A stretch of 64,000 bases of DNA from Lactuca virosa (GCA_928212115.1 CAKMRJ010005634.1:250832375-250896374); one strand, 5' to 3'; positions 47,460 through 60,438 are shown, numbered from the stretch's first letter. The notes: generated by a model not told the origin, from the letters alone. Program-made: numbers and translations.

Positions 47460-48794
47460 ATGGAAAGTGGAGATTCTGTGAAGGAAATGACAAGTAAGTT
47501 TGACAAACTGAACCAGTTTGAAGGGAAAGACTTTCGTAGATGGCAGAAGAAGATGAAGTTTCTCCTTACCACTCTAAAAGTGGTGTATGTTCTGAGTACA
47601 CATGCCAGTCTTACCAGAATCTATTGAAGATGAACCTTTGGAGGCAACAAGAAGAATATCAAAGTGGGAAATGATGATTACATATGTCATGGTCATATCT
47701 CAGTGGTATGTCTGACTCTCTTTTTGATATCTATCAAAATTTCGAATATGCAAAAGAACTGTGGGATTCTCTTGAATCCAAGTACATGGCTGAAGATGCT
47801 TCTAGCAAGAAGTTTCTTGTCAGTAACTTTATGGGTTACAAGATGGTTGACTCCAGGCCTGTTATGGAACAATTCCATGAAATGTTAAGGATTCTGGGAC
47901 AGTTTGCTCAACACAATCTGAAAATGGATGAAGCCATTTTTGTGGCTGTGATCATTGACAAACTGCCCCCCTTCCTGGAAGGATTTTAAACACAATCTAA
48001 AACATAAAAAAGGGGAATTGACTTTGAATCAACTTGGAAGCCATTTATGGATTGAAGAGTCCTTAAGGACTCAAGAACTTGATAACAATCCCAAAGGCAA
48101 GAACCAAGTTGGATCCTCTTCTATGAACATGGTATACGGAGAAGGATCAAAGAATCAAAAGAAATCTAATAGAAAAAGGAAGTTTAAAGGAAAGGATGAC
48201 AAGTCTTCCAACAAGAAGGCTAAAGTGGTGTGTTGGAATTGTAACAAACTGGGTCACTTCAAGAAAGATTGTCGTTTTCATAAAGTGAACAAGGATGGTG
48301 CTGGACCAAGTGGATCCAAGGATCCAGAAAAGCAACAAGGATGATAATGGTGCATGGTGGGTTGATTCGGGAGCAACAAGTCATGTTTGCAAAGATCTAT
48401 ATTGGTTCAAGGACTTTCAACCAATTGATGATGGATCTGTTGTGAAGATGGGAAATGTTGCAACTGAACCAATCAAGGGACTAGGATCTGTTTTACTTAC
48501 CTTTACTTCTGGGAAATTTTGTGTTTGAACAATGTTTTATATGTTCCAGGGATTCGTAAGAATCTTGTGTCTGAAATTGTATTAAATAATTGTGGTTACA
48601 AACAAGTATTAGAAAGTGACAAGTATATCTTGTCAAGACATGGTTCTTTTATGGGATTTGGATATGTATGTGATGGAATTATTAGGCTTAATATTAATTA
48701 TCCTTCTATTGATAATTCTGTTTGCATGGCTTCTACTAGTACTAGCAATAATTTTAATACATATGAATTATGGCATGCTAGACTAGGACACATT
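47460..48794 (+). pseudogene. gag and protease of element C, copy 1
   Basis: The ATG at 47460 begins MESGDSVKEMTSKFDKLNQF, then FRRWQKKMKFLLTTL (gag), YAKELWDSLESKYMAEDASS, and after a frameshift at the CCCCCC run (about 47970) SWKDFKHNLKHKKGELTL. The zinc knuckle CWNCNKLGHFKKDC at about 48230 is intact. The protease WWVDSGATSHVCKD (DSG intact), LNNVLYVPGIRKNLVS and YELWHARLGH follow in changing frames. A two-base deletion at about 47608 and a missing A near 47668 are private to this copy. The other copy is at 57011-58347. Confidence 0.88.
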
Positions 48795-51486
48795 TGTGAC
48801 AACCGTCAAATTTCGGTCAAGGCAAAGTCAAACTAAGTCAACAAGTCAAACCGGTCAACTCCCTTAACCCTTGTATGTTAGGGTTTACGTTATGTAATAA
48901 CTGTACAATTCGCTACTTTAATGAGAAAACATCATTTGGAAAATTCGTGTGTTTGATTTTCCTTAGCCTTTACAGTGCTAAACAACATTGGAAATTTAAT
49001 AAACCCTACTCAAGATTACTTGACGCTAATAGGATCAAAACCCATACACTACGATATAAATTGACGTTAATAGCAACATAGTATAGTACAACGTTATAAC
49101 TATAATCCAATTAAATTATGATACCATATTAAAATCAAATCAAAGTATAATGCTCTAATTAAATTAAAAGAATCAAACTTGAATGCTATAATTAAACTTC
49201 AAATCAAAGTAGATTGTTATAATCAAATAATAACCTATCTTTTATAAAACTCTATTTTTATAAACTTTACATTAAATTTTATAAAACTCTTATATTAATT
49301 ATGTAAAAGATGCTTGTGTTAGTGGGAAATTATGAAGACCACCAAAAGCAAAAAGATTATTCCCATGGTCTCCCACTCACACCTCCCATCCACTTTCCTT
49401 TCCTTTTTCTCCCAACACATTATTCTCTTCACCACTTAAACCTTCTCTATTCTTTCTCTCACTCTCAATCTCGAAATTCATCCAAGAAATACTCATATTC
49501 CAGCCAAGAACAATCTATTATACTCCAATCTTCATCCCTCTTGAAGCATTCAACAAGGTATGTTGTTAAAAGTTTCAAATTCATACAAGAAACAAATGAA
49601 ATCCACCAAACTATCTAAAAACTCATTTTATGCATAAACCTGATTTTTCTCAGAATCCCATCAATAAAATAAGAAGTTCTGGAAATTTTCAGAAAATAAC
49701 TTATTTTTATTGAATTACTATAATTATTGCAATAAAGTAGGGCAATAATTCACATAAAATACTTTTTGCATTCAATAAATTCTGAGAAAATTCTGGGATG
49801 ACCTATTAATTGATTAAACATAATTTATGAAGTTTCATGCATTATTATTACTGTTTACTTTATTTATGATTTATTGATTAATTAATAATGAAATATATAA
49901 AAATACTTCCCATAGTCACAATATCCGAAACTTATACAATGGGCTCTATATCATGTTATAAAACTATGGTAAATTTTATACAATTTTTGGGAATCATTTA
50001 TTATTTTTCCCGGATTTTGTTGTTGTTTAATCGTTAAAGTATTAAATAAATACTAAAACAGTTCAGAAAAATATAAAATTTTACAGTAATTAATATTTAT
50101 GAAATAATGATTTCCTAATAATTTCATAATTTTTCAATACTGTTTACTATTTAAAACCATTTCCTAAGTATTTAAGCATGTAAAAAATGCATTTTAATGA
50201 TTATTTCATATAAATAATTGTTAAAATCTGTAAATAATTATAATTGGGCAAGTTATTATTTTTATAAGAAATTATTAAAATCTGGCCTAAATTGAAAATA
50301 GAAATTAATTATGCAAAGTAATTAATTCAATTTAAAATTCATTTAACAAATGAATACCTTAATATTCTAATCAAAATGAATTATTGTTAATTCATCTAAT
50401 ATAAGAATATGTGTCTAATTATATTGTATTAGTACTCTATTCTCGTTTAACAGTTCCTAAACCAAAACTATTAATTATATTAGGTTCTACGCCATTTTGA
50501 CCCGAACCGTCTATCGTACGACACACACATGTCGTTTTGGGACTAATGTGAGTAATCTACCCCATATTTTATAATTTTCAATACTTTTGGGGTGTATCAT
50601 GTGGTTCTAATATGTTCCAACTTCATTTTATTGTTTTATCACAATTGAGACATTGTTTGGGACATTATACGTGAGTCATTAATTGTATAACTATTGTTTG
50701 TTTACGCTACATGTACTTGTAATGCATTACCATTTTTAGTCTAATCCCCATGACTATGCCCGTATTCTTGAGGAGGACGTTGTGGACAATAATAGCGCTA
50801 TTGGTTGGACCACCCCGCCTTGGGACGCTAAGGAGGTGATTGATCGCACGTGGTTGAGTGGTGTTTGATGATTAATGCTCCATCCGATTATATATATATA
50901 TAGATATATTAGATTATAATAGTATACAGATATACTATCTATATATATATATATATATATATAGATATATTATGTAATACAATATATAGTTAATACATAT
51001 ATTATATATATATAGATATATATATAATATATATTATATAATATATTGTAGATACATAGGTATATATATAGGTCGGACTTCTTGTGTTGTTATCATTTGT
51101 TAATCAATTTTTGATTATAAAACCGTTATCTCAAATACATTGTTTGCGACTTCAAAAGAAAACAAATTTCAAATTATAAATGTTTCAACTTCATAATTTT
51201 TTCTACTAAATTAGATTACTCACCACTCTCGGTAGTTGACTGTTTTTACCCATGATGCAGATTGAAGAATGAAGTTGATGAAAAATAGGTTGTGGCCTTA
51301 GAAATCCACAAGACTATTTAAATTTGATGTAATAAATGTTGTTCGTATTGGATTTGTATTGTATGTTGTGGATCTGGTTTGCATACTTAGTACTTAATTG
51401 AATCTATTCATATTATAACATAGTTGTCATGAGGACTTTGACATATATCACGCCTTGATCGATTCGACAAGGATCGGGGTGTGACA
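48795..51486 (+). repeat. 5' LTR of element D
   Basis: TGTGACAACCGTC...GGGGTGTGACA, 2,692 bp. Matching copies are 56070-56715 (truncated) and 58348-60926 (solo). Compound (TA)n/(TATAGA) repeats occupy about 50891-51070. Confidence 0.92.
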
Positions 51487-51489
51487 GAT

Positions 51490-51501
51490 TGGTATCAGAG
51501 C
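51490..51501 (+). promoter_or_regulatory. Primer binding site of element D
   Basis: TGGTATCAGAGC three bases after the 5' LTR, complementary to initiator tRNA-Met. Confidence 0.95.
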
Positions 51502-52320
51502 CCTTGACTATAGGGAATTAGGTTAATTGCCTTGACCTAGTCTATTGCCTCTAGGGTCCTCGTCGTCGTATGCTAGTTTATAAAATGCACACACAACTGC
51601 ATGCAATTCACACTTAGAAAAGCTAGGAATACCTTTGTGTGTTAATTGCTCCCTTAAGTGCATACGTATTACTCCTGACACTTATATGTTGCATACACTG
51701 GTGAATATTCTGCCTCTTTCTCTGAAAATCACACACTATTCAAGTGGGTTTTAAAAAAAATGTAGTATACATATATATTCCTTAGAGCTCATAGGAAATT
51801 CAAAGTCATCCACTCTAGTTGGGTAGGATCATAGTAATGGACGCGTAGTAACTGGAAGGGGGAGGGTGCCGGTAGCCTGAAAGTCCTGACTAGGGCAAGC
51901 ATTCGTATACATCCCAATCAACCGAGGACCAGTTTGCTTATCTGGGGACCAAAGGCGAGAGTTCCCAAACCTATAGGCCAAAGCGCGTCATTCACATACT
52001 TTTTTTGAGCCATCAAAAATACCCGGACCTTATCAAACGTATCCGAAAGGATACACTCCAAATGGCCAACTCATTGGACTATTAAGTTCCCTAATGGGCC
52101 TAGTAGTGGGAAAGACATGTGAAAACTTAGTTTTGTGGGGGCCCACGCAAGTGCTACATGTTTCACATTTAGTAACCATGGAAAGCCCAAAAGGTGCCCA
52201 ACACTCCTAACCATGGCCCAACAAGTGTTTTACAATTATTTTACCCAACAATGTCTAAAAACTTTATTTCCATAACCAATTTACAAATAACTCACAAGTC
52301 CATATGCATGTTTCTCGTAG
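51502..52320 (+). other. Leader of element D
   Basis: Untranslated region between primer site and gag. No gene is supported. Its base composition is less AT-rich than the LTR. Confidence 0.7.
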
Positions 52321-53440
52321 ATGGCATTACGACCCCCATACGCTGCTCGCAACAACCGAAGGCTAGCTGCCCTTATCGCCAAGGAGGTAGCAAACGTCAT
52401 CCCAATAATTGCAACCCACTTCATTCTCTTCAGCACAAGCTCCAGCAACCACTCCTCGTTGCTCATTCAAGCACTTTCGTAACTGCAATCCACCTTACTT
52501 CAAAGGCATCGATGGTGCCACCGTACTCCTCACATGGATTGAAGAAATGGAGAGTACTTTCATCCATAGCGAGTGTCCTGAGGACCTGATGGTCCGTCAT
52601 GCTACATGGGTGCCTCCAAGTCATGCTCTCACATGGTGGAACCTAGAAAAACGGGCAAAGGGAGAGGTTGTTTCCTTGGGAATGACCTGGTCAAAACTAA
52701 AGGAACGCATGATGGAGAAGTTCTGCCCTGACAGCGAATTGCAAACTCTCGAGGATGAATTCTGGAATCTGAAACAGGTGGGAGGCGACAACGCGACCTA
52801 CACCAATAGATTCCATGATCTCTCGAGACTCCTACCTCACATGGTTCAACCTATGAAAACTGCAATACGTCGCTACATCAAAGGGTTACCATGCCAGATC
52901 CGTGATTCGGTGACCAGCAGCAGGCCATCTACCCTAGAATCCGCTATTGAAATAGCAGGTCAACTCAACGAGGACAATATGAACGATGGTGTCCTCCCAC
53001 GCAAGGGTTCAAAGATGTCAACTGAAAAGCCGACCCCTGAGACCCCCCTAATTGTCAAGTCCGAGTCCTCTCACCGACATGACAAAAAGAAGCGGAAAAG
53101 TCATCACCACAACCACGCTGTTATTACCCCTGGTACTCCTATCACCCAAGTCACCCCACAAGCCCAACCGAATAAAAAGTCGTATACCGGACCTTACCCC
53201 CTCTGTAACCACTGTAACTATCACCATATGACCACCAGCCCGTGTCGCCTCTGTACGAATTGTGGTCGCTATGGCCACTTGGCGGACACATGTCGTGCAC
53301 CAAAAAATCAGCGACCACTCTATCTACCCTCAAATCAGCAAACACAAACCCGGTATCCAACTGGAACATGCTTCAACTGTGGTGACCCCACCCATTTCAG
53401 AAACACGTGTCCTAGGCTAGTCAATATCATCAACACCTAA
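52321..53440 (+). pseudogene. gag of gypsy element D
   Basis: The likely start is ATG 52321 (MALRPPYAARNNRR). A frameshift at about 52400-52410 moves the reading to the 343-residue frame ending at 53440. The Retrotrans_gag domain is clear: PPYFKGIDGATVLLTWIEEM, HALTWWNLEKRAKG, WSKLKERMMEKFCPDSELQT and RYIKGLPCQIRDSV. Two zinc knuckles follow, CTNCGRYGHLADTC and CFNCGDPTHFRNTC, preceded by another Cys/His cluster CNHCNYHHMTTSPC. Apart from the one frameshift this is among the best-kept coding regions of the window, which suggests D is younger than A. Confidence 0.9.
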
Positions 53441-54030
53441 GCCCAGGAAAATCCAACAATGCAGGTTCCAGCTCCCAAAGGCCGAGCCTTTGTCATTACC
53501 GCAACCCAAGCAAAGACCGATAACAAGGTCGTAAATGGTACGTTTCTCATAAATGACTGCTACGCGTCATTACTTTTTGATTCAGGTGCCGCTAAAAGTT
53601 TTGTGTCTTTGGAATTTGAGCCCATACTTCACACATCTCGCACGATTCTTGATGAGTACTTTACCGTAGAAGTCGCCGATGGAAAATACGTTTCACTCAA
53701 TGCAGTCATCCAAGATTACACTTTCGATTTTTGCGGTCATAAATTTTCTGTCAATTAGTTCCTATGGAACTTGGTAGCTTCGACATCATCGTAGGAATGT
53801 ATTGGCTATCCCAAACCATGCTGAAATAGTATGTTACGATAAGTTCATTCGTATTCCTCTCGCCGACGGTCAAAGTCTTCGTATTTATGGCGAGACTCAT
53901 TCGAAAAAGCTTAGTCTTATGTCATATACTCAAGCTCGATCATATCTACGAAAAGAATATATGGCTTTCTTAGCCCATGTGTGGAAACAAAGGTCAAAGA
54001 AAAGAAGATCGAAGATATTCAGGGTAGACT
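53441..54030 (+). pseudogene. Aspartic protease of gypsy element D, truncated before RT
   Basis: The frame from 53459 contains VVNGTFLINDCYASLLFDSG followed by AAKSFVS, the gypsy retropepsin motif with DSG. A TAG at 53756-53758 and a frameshift near 53800 follow. NHAEIVCYDKFIRIPLADGQ and SYTQARSYLRKEYMAFLAHV, the linker toward RT, come next, then KEKKIEDIQ. At about 54030 similarity stops: the next gypsy segment, VRDFPEVFPEDLPG-like, and all of RT are absent and unrelated DNA begins. Confidence 0.85.
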
Positions 54031-54396
54031 CATTAGGATCAACAGTCTAATAAAATTTTAATTACACATAACTGGGGGCATGTCGAGTGAATCTTAGGAG
54101 TGGATCAGACATGGAACAAATCACAAGATTATAATCAAGTTATTCCTACTAAATTCATAAGTCTATTTATATAGACCTCTGGTATAGAGTCGTCAGCGTA
54201 GTCGTGTCGGCAATCTAGAACATAGCTAAATACATAATACAAACTATAATACCCAATTATACAAATTTTCTGCATTAAAAATCAATAGACAAACACAATG
54301 AAACTAAAAAGGGTATCAAACTATCAAGAGAAAAACACATACAATGTAGATTAAAATCCACTAATTATAACAAAATGGCTAAAAGAAAGGTAAGGA

Positions 54397-55494
54397 CTAA
54401 GGATTGTTAAGTCCTCTCTTCTTATAAATAGCTTTGAAGCAAGCTTGCCTAAGCTTCTTTGTTCTTTCTGTCAATTCTATACCTGGCAATTTCTCCATCA
54501 TCTTCTTGTGCCTTCTAACGTCTCTATCTCCTCCTTTAATCCCAACTCCTAGTTTTTTTTTAAAAAAAGGTAGATGCAATATATTTTTCGTGTGAGTTCA
54601 CAAAATTTACAATGAGTTAAGTTATATAAATATAAATCAGGAAATCGTAGTAAATCAATTGATTTGATGTGGAATATGCCTAGGGCCATTGTTTATGTTA
54701 TAAAGAAACTAATAATTAAAATTTTAGAAAATACCAAAACTACTTTGGTTACCAAGTGCAGGCATGCATGCATGAGTAATGTATAGAAGGTTATTATCGT
54801 AATTTACCTTGGCATTTTGAATGAGGGATTGTAGGCTCGTAAGTTTTCTATGAGGCCATCTGTTTATGTTTAGCTCTCTGCATCTTTTCTTCAACAATGT
54901 TAACCCTATCCCTAGTTCCTTTGCTGCCATGATTATCGGCATCTCAAAGTACTTCTCTATCTCTTCAAACTCCAATGGTCTCAATTTGCCACCTTCCGGC
55001 CATCGTGATCAGTGGTGGCAGCACTAGAACTACATGTAGCCTCACCACCGGATTTACAGTCTTCACTGAAACTAACCAATGGTAAATTACCATCCTCCCA
55101 ACAATCCCATAAGCTTATGTCTTTAAGGGGATCAAAATCGTGAAACTCATTTCTAGAAATGATGTTTTGATCTTTGTTAAGTACTGTGGAAACATTCTGA
55201 TCGAGCACTTCATGCAATTTTTCCGACAACTCGTAATCACGGTGGTCGAGCATGTCACCACTGCAAAAAATCCAAAAAAAAAAAAACTCAAGATAATCAA
55301 ATCCAACACGATGAAAGACTCTTTTTGATCACTACAAATCCAAACCATGTTTTGATCTCGACAAAATCACTTTTCTGTGCGAAAGATGGTGTAATGAGTG
55401 ACGTTTATATATACCTGAAAAGATCTTGATGATCAAAGTATTGAAATCAATCGAGGTCATCTATGGGGTTTTGGTGATCTGCAGGTGGATCCAT
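54397..55494 (-). pseudogene. RKD-type RWP-RK transcription factor pseudogene inside element D
   Basis: Plant RKD proteins are RWP-RK transcription factors of egg and embryo identity. On the minus strand I infer exon 1 at 55494-55415 (MDPPADHQNPIDDLD, stop TGA at 55449-55447, FQYFDHQDLF). Exon 2 at 55262-54808 encodes GDMLDHRDYELSEKLHEVLD, an acidic segment and FEEIEKYFEMPIIMAAKELG, then LTLLKKRCRELNINRWPHRK, the full RWP-RK motif. Exon 3 at 54548-54397 encodes a coiled-coil end, LTERTKKLRQACFKAIYKKR. Both introns keep GT-AG sites, so this is not a spliced retrocopy. One-base shifts lie near 55000 (before GGKLRPLEF) and near 54515 (before RHKKMMEKL). It lies antisense to the gypsy ORFs and replaces their RT-integrase core. 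Confidence 0.88.
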
Positions 55495-55675
55495 TTGTGA
55501 GGGAGAAGTTAAAAGTCGCGATAAGAATGTGATGATTTATATAAGTGAAGTGGGAGAAGTAATTAATAGCAAGTTGTGGGAATGCAACAAAACAAGTTAA
55601 GCACTTCTGAAAAATTGATAAATGATTTCGGTAACACTCGCGGAATATAGGTATGTCGTTGGCCCTTGTTAAAAA

Positions 55676-55740
55676 CCTATAGCGACAACAAGTCATCGTA
55701 ATAGATTAAACATGTGGTGACAACGAGTCGTCGCTATAGG
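55676..55740. repeat. Imperfect hairpin CCTATAGCGAC...GTCGCTATAGG
   Basis: The two ends of this 65-bp segment are inverted copies (CCTATAGCGACAAC and GAGTCGTCGCTATAGG). It lies between the RKD promoter side and the resumption of gypsy sequence, and could mark a small foldback insertion or an end of the captured segment. Confidence 0.65.
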
Positions 55741-55787
55741 TAACTAATAAAACTATATTTTAACCCCGAAGATATGATTGACAAAAT

Positions 55788-56069
55788 CTATCCGACGAGA
55801 CCCTCGTGATACCTCGTGACGAAACTGAAATCAACGAGAGTCTCCACTTCGTGGAAGAACCGGTAGAAATCATGGATCGAGAGATCAAAAGAACAAAGCA
55901 AAGTCGTATTCCCATTATGAAGGTCCGCTGGAACGCTAAACGAGGACCCGAATTCACCTGGGAACGCGAGGATCAGATGAAACAAAAGTATCCACATCTC
56001 TTCCCAAACTCTCGAAATCCCAGACAAAATGAAAATTTCAGGACGAAATTCCTTCTAACGGGGGGATGA
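55788..56069 (+). pseudogene. Integrase C-terminal tail of gypsy element D
   Basis: The frame resumes as DETLVIPRDETEINESLHFV, then EEPVEIMDREIKRTKQSRIP and KVRWNAKRGPEFTWEREDQM, the end of Tekay/Del-like integrases, and stops at 56067-56069. The CGGGGGGATGA polypurine tract overlaps the stop and touches the 3' LTR at 56070. Everything from RT to the integrase core is missing upstream. Confidence 0.85.
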
Positions 56070-56715
56070 TGTGACAACCGTCAAATTTCGGTCAAGGCAA
56101 AGTCAAACTAAGTCAACAAGTCAAACCGGTCAACTCCCTTAACCCTTGTATGTTAGGGTTTACGTTATGTAATAACTGTACATTTCGCTACTTTAATGAG
56201 AAAACATCATTTGGAAAATTCGTGTGTTTGATTTTCCTTAGCCTTTACAGTGCTAAATAACATTGGAAATTTAATAAACCCTACTCAAGATTACTTGACG
56301 CTAATAGGATCAAAACTCATACACTACGATATAAATTGACGTTAATAGCCACATAGTATAGTACAACATTATAACTATAATCCAATTAAATTATGATGTC
56401 ATATTAAAATCAAATCAAAGTATAATGCTCTAATTAAATTAAAAGAATCAAACTTGAATGCTATAATTAAACTTCAAATCAAAGTAGATTGTTATAATCA
56501 AATAATAACCTATCTTTTATAAAACTCTATTTTTATAAACTTTACATTAAATTTTATAAAACTCTTATATTAATTATGTAAAAGATGCTTGTGTTAGTGG
56601 GAAATTATGAAGACCACCAAAAGCAAAAATATTATTCCCATGGTCTCCCACTCACACCTCCCATCCACTTTCCTTTCCTTTTTCTCCCAACACATTATTC
56701 TCTTCACCACTTAAA
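56070..56715 (+). repeat. Truncated 3' LTR of element D
   Basis: It equals bases 48795-49440 of the 5' LTR and then jumps to the element C leader sequence (homologous to 47163 onward). Only AA is shared at the breakpoint. Confidence 0.92.
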
Positions 56716-57010
56716 GTTGGTTTATGACCTTTTTTGGACACTTTTAGGACATAAAACTGTCATGTGGCAGTTTTAAGACAAGAAGTTTTTCTGGTTATAT
56801 GATCATATTCGAAATCTATTGTTGGTACACTTCTTCTTCATAACATCTTGAACATTCTCTCTTCTGTTTTTTCAATTTTCCGAGTCTTATCCGATAAGAT
56901 TGGGAGTACCACCCAAATAATTTAATCTGAAAGTGTTATACACGATTCTTAGAATTTCCAAGCCTTTTATTACCCTAAAATCTTAGAAAGATTAAAGTAT
57001 TTCTGTGATC
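56714..57010 (+). repeat. Duplicated leader of element C
   Basis: It is a near-identical copy of 47163-47459, directly joined to the truncated D LTR. No gene lies here. Confidence 0.9.
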
Positions 57011-58347
57011 ATGGAAAGTGGCGATTCTGTGAAGGAAATGACAAGTAAGTTTGACAAACTGAACCAGCTTGAAGGGAAAGACTTTCGTAGATGGCAGAAG
57101 AAGATGAAGTTCCTCCTTACCACTCTAAAAGTGGTGTATGTTCTGAGTACACCCATGCCAGTCTTACCAGAATCTATTGAAGATGAACCTTTGGAGGCAA
57201 CAAGAAGAATATCAAAGTGGGAAAATGATGATTACATATGTCATGGTCATATTCTCAGTGGTATGTCTGACTCTCTTTTTGATATCTATCAAAATTTCGA
57301 ATATGCAAAAGAACTGTGGGATTCTCTTGAATCCAAGTACATGGCTGAAGATGCTTCTAGCAAGAAGTTTCTTGTCAGTAACTTTATGGGTTACAAGATG
57401 GTTGACTCCAGGCCTGTTATGGAACAATTCCATGAAATGTTAAGGATTCTGGGACAGTTTGCTCAACACAATCTGAAAATGGATGAAGCCATTTTTGTGG
57501 CTGTGATCATTGACAAACTGCCCCCCTTCCTGGAAGGATTTTAAACACAATCTAAAACATAAAAAAGGGGAATTGACTTTGAATCAACTTGGAAGCCATT
57601 TATGGATTGAAGAGTCCTTAAGGACTCAAGAACTTGATAACAATCCCAAAGGCAAGAACCAAGTTGGATCCTCTTCTATGAACATGGTATACGGAGAAGG
57701 ATCAAAGAATCAAAAGAAATCTAATAGAAAAAGGAAGTTTAAAGGAAAGGATGACAAGTCTTCCAACAAGAAGGCTAAAGTGGTGTGTTGGAATTGTAAC
57801 AAACTGGGTCACTTCAAGAAAGATTGTCGTTTTCATAAGTGAACAAGGATGGTGCTGGACCAAGTGGATCCAAGGATCCAGAAAAGCAACAAGGATGATA
57901 ATGGTGCATGGTGGGTTGATTCGGGAGCAACAAGTCATGTTTGCAAAGATCTATATTGGTTCAAGGACTTTCAACCAATTGATGATGGATCTGTTGTGAA
58001 GATGGGAAATGTTGCAACTGAACCAATCAAGGGACTAGGATCTGTTTTACTTACCTTTACTTCTGGGAAATTTTGTGTTTGAACAATGTTTTATATGTTC
58101 CAGGGATTCGTAAGAATCTTGTGTCTGAAATTGTATTAAATAATTGTGGTTACAAACAAGTTTAGAAAGTGACAAGTATATCTTGTCAAGACATGGTTCT
58201 TTTATGGGATTTGGATATGTATGTGATGGAATTATTAGGCTTAATATTAATTATCCTTCTATTGATAATTCTGTTTGCATGGCTTCTACTAGTACTAGCA
58301 ATAATTTTAATACATATGAATTATGGCATGCTAGACTAGGACACATT
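57011..58347 (+). pseudogene. gag and protease of element C, copy 2
   Basis: It is nearly identical to 47460-48794 but keeps a longer gag frame (57011-57544), because it lacks the two-base deletion of copy 1: VYVLSTPMPVLPESIEDEPL continues into KWENDDYICHGHI. The CCCCCC frameshift before SWKDFKHNL is shared with copy 1, so it predates the duplication. Private lesions are a missing A at CATAAGTG (about 57837) and a lost base near 58161. Zinc knuckle CWNCNKLGHFKKDC and protease WWVDSGATSHVC are intact. It ends at YELWHARLGH before the D solo LTR. Confidence 0.9.
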
Positions 58348-60438
58348 TGTGACAACCGTCAAATTTCGGTCAAGGCAAAGTCAAACTAAGTCAACAAGTC
58401 AAACCGGTCAACTCCCTAAACCCTTGTATGTTAGGGTTTACGTTATGTAATAACTGTACAATTCGCTACTTTAATGAGAAAACATCATTTGGAAAATTCG
58501 TGTGTTTGATTTTCCTTAGCCTTTACAGTGCTAAACAACATGGAAATTTAATAAACCCTACTCAAGATTACTTGACGCTAATAGGATCAAAACCCATACA
58601 CTACGATATAAATTGACGTTAATAGCAACATAGTATAGTACAACGTTATAACTATAATCCAATTAAATTATGATACCATATTAAAAATCAAATCAAGTAT
58701 AATGCTCTAATTAAATTAAAAGAATCAAACTTGAATGCTATAATTAAACTTCAAATCAAGTAGATTGTTATAATCAAATAATAACTATCTTTTATAAAAC
58801 TCTATTTTTAATAAACTTTACATTAAATTTTAAAAACTCTTAATAATTATATGTAAAAGATGCTTGTGTTAGGGAAATTATGAAGACCACCAAAAGCAAA
58901 AAGATTATTCCCATGGTCTCCACTCACACCTCCCATCCACTTTCCTTTCCTTTTTCTCCCAACACATTATTCTCTTCACCACTTAAACCTTCTCTATTCT
59001 TTCTCTCACTCTCAATCTCGAAATTCATCCAAGAAATACTCATATTCCAGCCAAGAACAATCTATTATACTCCAATCTTCATCCCTCTTGAAGCATTCAA
59101 CAAGGTATGTTGTTAAAAGTTTCAAATTCATACAAGAAACAAATGAAATCCACCAAACTATCTAAAACTCATTTATGCATAAACCTGATTTTTCTCAGAA
59201 TCTCATCAATAAAATAAGAAGTTCTGGAAATTTTCAGAAAATAACTTATTTTTATTGAATTACTATAATTATTGCAATAAAGTAGGGCAATAATTCACAT
59301 AAAATACTTTTGCATTCAATAATTCTGAGAACATTCTGGGATGACCTATATATTGATTAAACATAATTTATGAAGTTTCATGCATTTATATTACTGTTTA
59401 CTATTATTTATGATTTTATTGATTAATTAATAATGAAATATATAAAAAATACTTCCCATAGTCACAAATATCCGAAACTTATACAATGGGCTCTATATCA
59501 TGTTATAAAACTATGGTAATTTTACAGAATTTTTGGGAATCATTTATTATTTTTCCCCCGGATTTTGTGGTGTGTTTAATCGTTAAAGTATTAAATAAAT
59601 ACTAAACAGTTCAGAAAATAAAAATTTTTACAGTAATTAATATTATATGAAATAATGATTTCCTAATAATTTCATAATTTTTCAATACTGTTTACTATTT
59701 AAAACCATTTTCCTAAGTATTTAAGCATGTAAAAAATGCATTTTAATGATTATTTCATATAAATAATTGTTAAAATCTGTAAATAATTATAATTGGGCAA
59801 GTTATTATTTTTATAAGAAATTATTAAAATCTGGCCTAAATTGAAAATAGAAATTAATTATGCAAAGTAATAATTCAATTTAAAATTCATTTAACAAATG
59901 AATACCTTAATATTCTAATCAAAATGAATTATTGTTAATTCATCTAATATAAGAATATGTGTCTAATTATATTGTATTAGTACTCTATTCTCGTTTAACA
60001 GTTCCTAAACCAAAACTATTAATTATATTAGGTTCTACGCCATTTTGACCCGAACCGTCTATCGTACGACACACGCATGTCGTTTTGGGACTAATGTGAG
60101 TAATCTACCCCATATTTTATAATTTTCAATACTTTTGGGGTGTATCATGTGGTTCTAATATGTTCCAACTTCATTTTATTGTTTTATCACAATTGAGACA
60201 TTGTTGGGACATTTATACGTGAGTCATTAATTATATAACTATTGTTTGTTTACGCTACATGTACTTGTAGTGCATTACCATTTTTAGTCTAATCTCCATG
60301 ACTATGTGCCCGTATTCTTGAGGTACGTTATGGACAATAATAGCGCTATTGGGTTGACCACCCCCCGCCTTGGGACGCTAAGGTGATTGATCGCACGTGG
60401 TTGAGTGTGTTTGAGGATTAGATGCTCCATCCTATATA

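Larger units (their letters stand above)
48795..56715 (+). mobile_element. Ty3/gypsy element D carrying an RWP-RK gene copy
   Basis: 5' LTR 48795-51486, primer site, gag, protease, then a foreign segment (about 54030-55787), the integrase C-terminal tail and the start of a 3' LTR cut at 56715. RT, RNase H and the integrase core are absent, so D is non-autonomous. Long LTRs (about 2.7 kb), the DSGA protease and the tail KVRWNAKRGPEFTWEREDQM suggest the Tekay/Del chromovirus lineage; the lineage is an inference. Confidence 0.88.

Noticed and set aside
54397..55494. RWP-RK gene as a functional host gene
   Set aside because: A stop in exon 1, two one-base frameshifts and position inside gypsy element D between its protease and integrase tail argue for a pseudogene.
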